Shown here in pieces: positions 61,655 through 64,000 of a DNA stretch of 64,000 nucleotides. The DNA lies in contig NZ_WBKB01000003.1 of NCBI RefSeq assembly GCF_008831155.1, positions 62,001-126,000 on the forward strand, read 5' to 3'. Within the stretch, counting starts at the first letter, position 1; every line of letters starts with the position of its first letter. The position numbers and the translations under genes were made by a program. The stretch comes from Gulosibacter chungangensis. GTDB taxonomy: Bacteria > Actinomycetota > Actinomycetes > Actinomycetales > Microbacteriaceae. The notes below the pieces were generated by a model. It saw nothing but the letters and a program-made list of their open reading frames with translations, did not search any database and was not told where the DNA came from.

Positions 61655-61694
61655 AAGGCCCCCGATCTGGGAATCATCACAGATCGGGGGCCTT
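61655..61694 (+). terminator. terminator of second tRNA-fMet gene
   Basis: Perfect 15-bp inverted repeat (AAGGCCCCCGATCTG and its complement, 10-nt loop), a relative of the hairpin after copy 1. Confidence 0.85.
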
Positions 61695-61872
61695 GCACCT
61701 TCTCCAGCGACGGCGTTCTTCTCCGACGGAGTTCTTCTGTCAACAGGCCCCGCTTCTATTCCACGTACGCAACTTCTATTTCAAGTACGCATCGATTTGA
61801 GCCTGGTCGCTCGACAAATTCCGAGTAATGGTTACAGTGAAAGCACTGAGATGTTGCTGGGAAGGAGCTGGG

Positions 61873-63210
61873 GTGTACCGATCTCGTCGACGCATGCGAG
61901 TCTTGCTCGCCGTTGGAATGCCCTCACTCGCCGTGGCGGGTGTCGCGGCGTGGGCAGGGATGTCCCTCATCGCACCTGGGACGACCATCGCCGGGCAGGA
62001 TGTCGGGTTCATGTTGCCCTCGGCCGCAGCGGAGCGGGTGAATGAGCACCTCGCCTCGACCGAAATCTCCGTAACGGTGGATGGCGAGAGCGCGCTTGTC
62101 AAGGGATCTGCGCTCGGTGCATCCACGGACGCCGAAGCTTTGGCAGCACAGGCCCTTACCGATCGGCCACTGTGGAATATCGGCGCGTGGTCCGGAGAAG
62201 AAATTCGACCCGACATTGCCTACCACGATGCCACGACGAATGAGACCCTGCGCGAGGCGTTCCCCAACCAGTCCAGCGACCCCGAGGATGCCACCATTGA
62301 ATTCAGTGACGGGGAGTTCCTGGTCATTGAAGCTACCGAAGGTCAGGGCGTAAACCCCGACTCGGTGGAGGCGGCGTTCAACGCGGCGCTCTACGAAGCT
62401 ACCGAACCTGTGGAGGCTTCCGTAGTGACGCATGAAGCTGATATCAGTACCGCATCCGCGATTGAAACGGCGAACCAGCTCAACACCCTCAAGAGCGAAG
62501 CCGGTTTCTATAGTGGCGAAGAGCGCACGCTCGCGATCGAGCCGGAGGTGTTCGCCTCCTGGGTTGAATTCACACCAAATCCGGAAGCCGGGAAGATCGA
62601 GTTCACGATTGCGGCCGACGCTGCGGCAATTGACCCGCTGGTGCAACAACTGCCGGACCTGGTGTATCAGGAACCGGTTGACGGCACCGCGATTGTGAAT
62701 TCCAATGGCGATGTTCTTGATGAGCTAGAGCCGACGATCGATGGCACGTCGCTGGATAGCACCGAGGGTATTGCCGATGCGTTTGTTGCGCAGCTGCTCG
62801 AGCAGGATGTCACTTTCACGCTCGAACCGACGGTGGTTGAGGCGCAGACCGCAACGATCGAATACACCCTCGAAGTCGATCTCAGCGAGCAAATGCTGTA
62901 CGTCAAAGAAAACGGTGTGGTGGTCGATTCCTGGCTGGTTTCCACCGGTACCGACGCCACTCCAACCACTCTGGGGCACTACTCGATTGGCTGGCGCACG
63001 CCCATCCAAACGATGTACGGGGACGACTACGTACAGCCGGACGTCAAATGGCCGATGTACTTCAACGGTGACGAGGCCTTCCATGGCGTCTATTGGCACA
63101 GCAATTGGGGTACGCCCATGAGCCACGGCTGTGTGGGTATGCCCGATGACCGGGCCAAGCAAATCTACGACTGGGCGCCCGAGGGTACTGACGTCATCAT
63201 TCGCGCCTAA
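61873..63210 (+). CDS. L,D-transpeptidase (YkuD) with N-terminal membrane anchor
   Basis: A 445-residue cell-wall cross-linking enzyme. An N-terminal membrane anchor (about 8-32) is followed by two repeated domains that resemble the PG-binding type of LDT N-terminal regions (about 40-320), then the YkuD catalytic domain (about 325-445). The active-site block is HGVYWHSNWGTPMSHGCVGM, with catalytic Cys420; the Arg common after SHGC(V/I) is Gly here. It makes 3-3 cross-links between DAP residues. GTG 61873 is chosen over ATG 61828 because AAGGAG lies 6 nt upstream. Confidence 0.9.
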   Translation: MYRSRRRMRVLLAVGMPSLAVAGVAAWAGMSLIAPGTTIAGQDVGFMLPSAAAERVNEHLASTEISVTVDGESALVKGSALGASTDAEALAAQALTDRPLWNIGAWSGEEIRPDIAYHDATTNETLREAFPNQSSDPEDATIEFSDGEFLVIEATEGQGVNPDSVEAAFNAALYEATEPVEASVVTHEADISTASAIETANQLNTLKSEAGFYSGEERTLAIEPEVFASWVEFTPNPEAGKIEFTIAADAAAIDPLVQQLPDLVYQEPVDGTAIVNSNGDVLDELEPTIDGTSLDSTEGIADAFVAQLLEQDVTFTLEPTVVEAQTATIEYTLEVDLSEQMLYVKENGVVVDSWLVSTGTDATPTTLGHYSIGWRTPIQTMYGDDYVQPDVKWPMYFNGDEAFHGVYWHSNWGTPMSHGCVGMPDDRAKQIYDWAPEGTDVIIRA

Positions 63211-63271
63211 AGCCCTGGCGGTCTAGCCCGCTGCCACACTCGATGGGCGAGCGACACGCATCTCCATGTAA

Positions 63272-63286
63272 TGAGAATGAGAATCA
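63272..63286. promoter_or_regulatory. Fur/Zur-type box before the zinc lipoprotein gene
   Basis: TGAGAATGAGAATCA matches 11 of 14 informative positions of the 7-1-7 Fur-family consensus (TGATAAT-N-ATTATCA). It lies 71 bp before the ATG of the His-rich zinc-binding protein. Zur repression in zinc sufficiency is the natural reading; the regulator itself is not in the window. Confidence 0.5.
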
Positions 63287-63356
63287 ATAGCGTATTGTGA
63301 TTCGTGCACTTACTCATTCCAGTTGGAGAGGACTGCTCGAAACAGAGCAACCAGTT

Positions 63357-64000
63357 ATGACCACGAAGAACATTCGCACCGCTTTTGCCGCGGTCGCCTT
63401 CACCTCACTCTTAGCACTCACCGGATGCGCAGCAACCGGTGCCGCGTCACCAACCAGCTCCGGAACGGCCGCCAGCGAAGAGCACGATCATGAGCACGAT
63501 CATGACCACGAAGGCGGCGAAGCCACTGAAGCTGCCGGACCAACCCCGCGGGTAGTGGTGACCTACGACGGCGGACTCATGGTGCTGGATTCGGCAACCC
63601 TCGAGGTGGTGGCCGATTACGAGCTTGACGGATTCAACCGAGTGAACGCGGCCGGTGACGGTCGACACGTGCTTGTCTCCACCACCGGCGGTTGGGCCCT
63701 CCTCGATACCGGCACCTGGACCGAGCCGCACGGCGACCACACCCACTCGTACACCGCCGAGCCGGCGCTCTACGACGTCGTTGTTGATGCGGAAGCTCCC
63801 GGGCACGTGGTCGTGCACGACGGTCTGACCACCCTCTTCGATGATGGCACCGGGGAAGTCACCGTCATTCCGACGGCAGATTGGACCGAGATTGCCGAAA
63901 CCGGGACGGTGGAGCCGGTTCGCACCTACACCACCGAGAATCCACACCACGGCGTGGCCATGGCCTCGCAAGATGACACGCTTTTTGTGACTGAGGGTAA
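63357..64000 (+). CDS. AztD-like zinc metallochaperone lipoprotein (5' part)
   Basis: The gene runs off the window end; 214 codons are visible. An N-terminal signal ends in the lipobox LALTGC (near residue 22), so the mature protein is lipid-anchored. A histidine-rich stretch EEHDHEHDHDHEG (about 40-52) follows, then beta-propeller-like repeats (VVVTYDGGLMVLDSATLEVV, HVLVSTTGGWALLDTGTW, HVVVHDGLTTLFDDGTG). This layout matches the zinc chaperone AztD, which hands zinc to an ABC-transporter binding protein. A zinc ABC transporter may follow beyond the window. Confidence 0.75.
   Translation, partial: MTTKNIRTAFAAVAFTSLLALTGCAATGAASPTSSGTAASEEHDHEHDHDHEGGEATEAAGPTPRVVVTYDGGLMVLDSATLEVVADYELDGFNRVNAAGDGRHVLVSTTGGWALLDTGTWTEPHGDHTHSYTAEPALYDVVVDAEAPGHVVVHDGLTTLFDDGTGEVTVIPTADWTEIAETGTVEPVRTYTTENPHHGVAMASQDDTLFVTEG

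Overview
The window is a gene-dense, chromosome-core segment of a high-GC Gram-positive bacterium (Actinomycetota), most likely in or near Microbacteriaceae. I base this on gene content and order: a DUF3117 mini-protein, a DUF3107 protein, a ferritin-like protein next to a DEAD-box helicase, the AdnA/AdnB pair followed by NudC and a UvrD2-like helicase, and the run zinc-protease / YlbL / UPF0182. All are actinobacterial signatures. The family-level placement is inference. I see no insertion sequence, prophage, CRISPR array or integrase.

Layout. 0-6.7 kb: tail of one gene and a complete CNNM/HlyC-type membrane protein, diaminopimelate dehydrogenase (ddh), a DUF808 membrane protein, thiol peroxidase (tpx), dodecin, a patatin-like phospholipase and two unknown proteins. 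6.7-16.1 kb: MFS transporter, Tat/lipoprotein Rieske protein, 4-alpha-glucanotransferase (malQ), CPBP protease-like protein, typA, a small membrane protein, ferredoxin (fdxA) and citrate synthase (gltA). 16.2-25.8 kb: a respiratory nitrate reduction block on the minus strand, narK-narG-narH-narJ-narI, flanked by the molybdenum-cofactor genes mobA and a mogA/moaB-type gene. NarK brings nitrate in and exports nitrite, NarGHI is the molybdenum enzyme, NarJ its chaperone, and MobA and Mog finish the cofactor. 25.8-31 kb: dapD, a GT-C-like membrane glycosyltransferase, an acyl-CoA synthetase, superoxide dismutase and DUF3117. 31-36.1 kb: methyltransferase, TatB-like protein, Mrp ATPase, DUF1003 protein, cytosolic MgtE-like CBS protein and a GSP17M-type protein. 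This parallels the Mycobacterium Rv1220c-Rv1234 neighbourhood, but sigE-rseA-htrA are absent between the methyltransferase and tatB. 36.1-43.9 kb: PadR regulator with a HAAS-domain membrane protein, aminopeptidase P, EEP-family protein, PHP phosphoesterase, DEAD-box helicase, ferritin-like protein and two small genes. 43.9-55.4 kb: DNA repair block adnA-adnB, a degenerate phosphotransferase, nudC, uvrD2-like and an orphan cyclodehydratase/ThiF-like gene. 55.4-64 kb: zinc-protease-like, YlbL-type Lon protease and UPF0182 genes, two identical initiator tRNA-fMet genes, an L,D-transpeptidase, and the start of a histidine-rich AztD-like zinc lipoprotein behind a Fur/Zur-type box.

Regulation visible in the sequence. 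Ten or so genes have a TANNNT hexamer 6-8 nt before the start codon and no Shine-Dalgarno, which suggests leaderless mRNAs. There is an iron-box-like palindrome between narK and mobA, a PadR promoter framed by 11-bp inverted repeats, and several strong terminator hairpins. The most unusual protein-level signals are a catalytically degraded AdnA motor, a phosphotransferase without its catalytic residues, a NudC without zinc cysteines, and a 119-bp tail-to-tail overlap between the UvrD2-like helicase and the cyclodehydratase-like gene. I found no clear multi-gene system that is wholly new.
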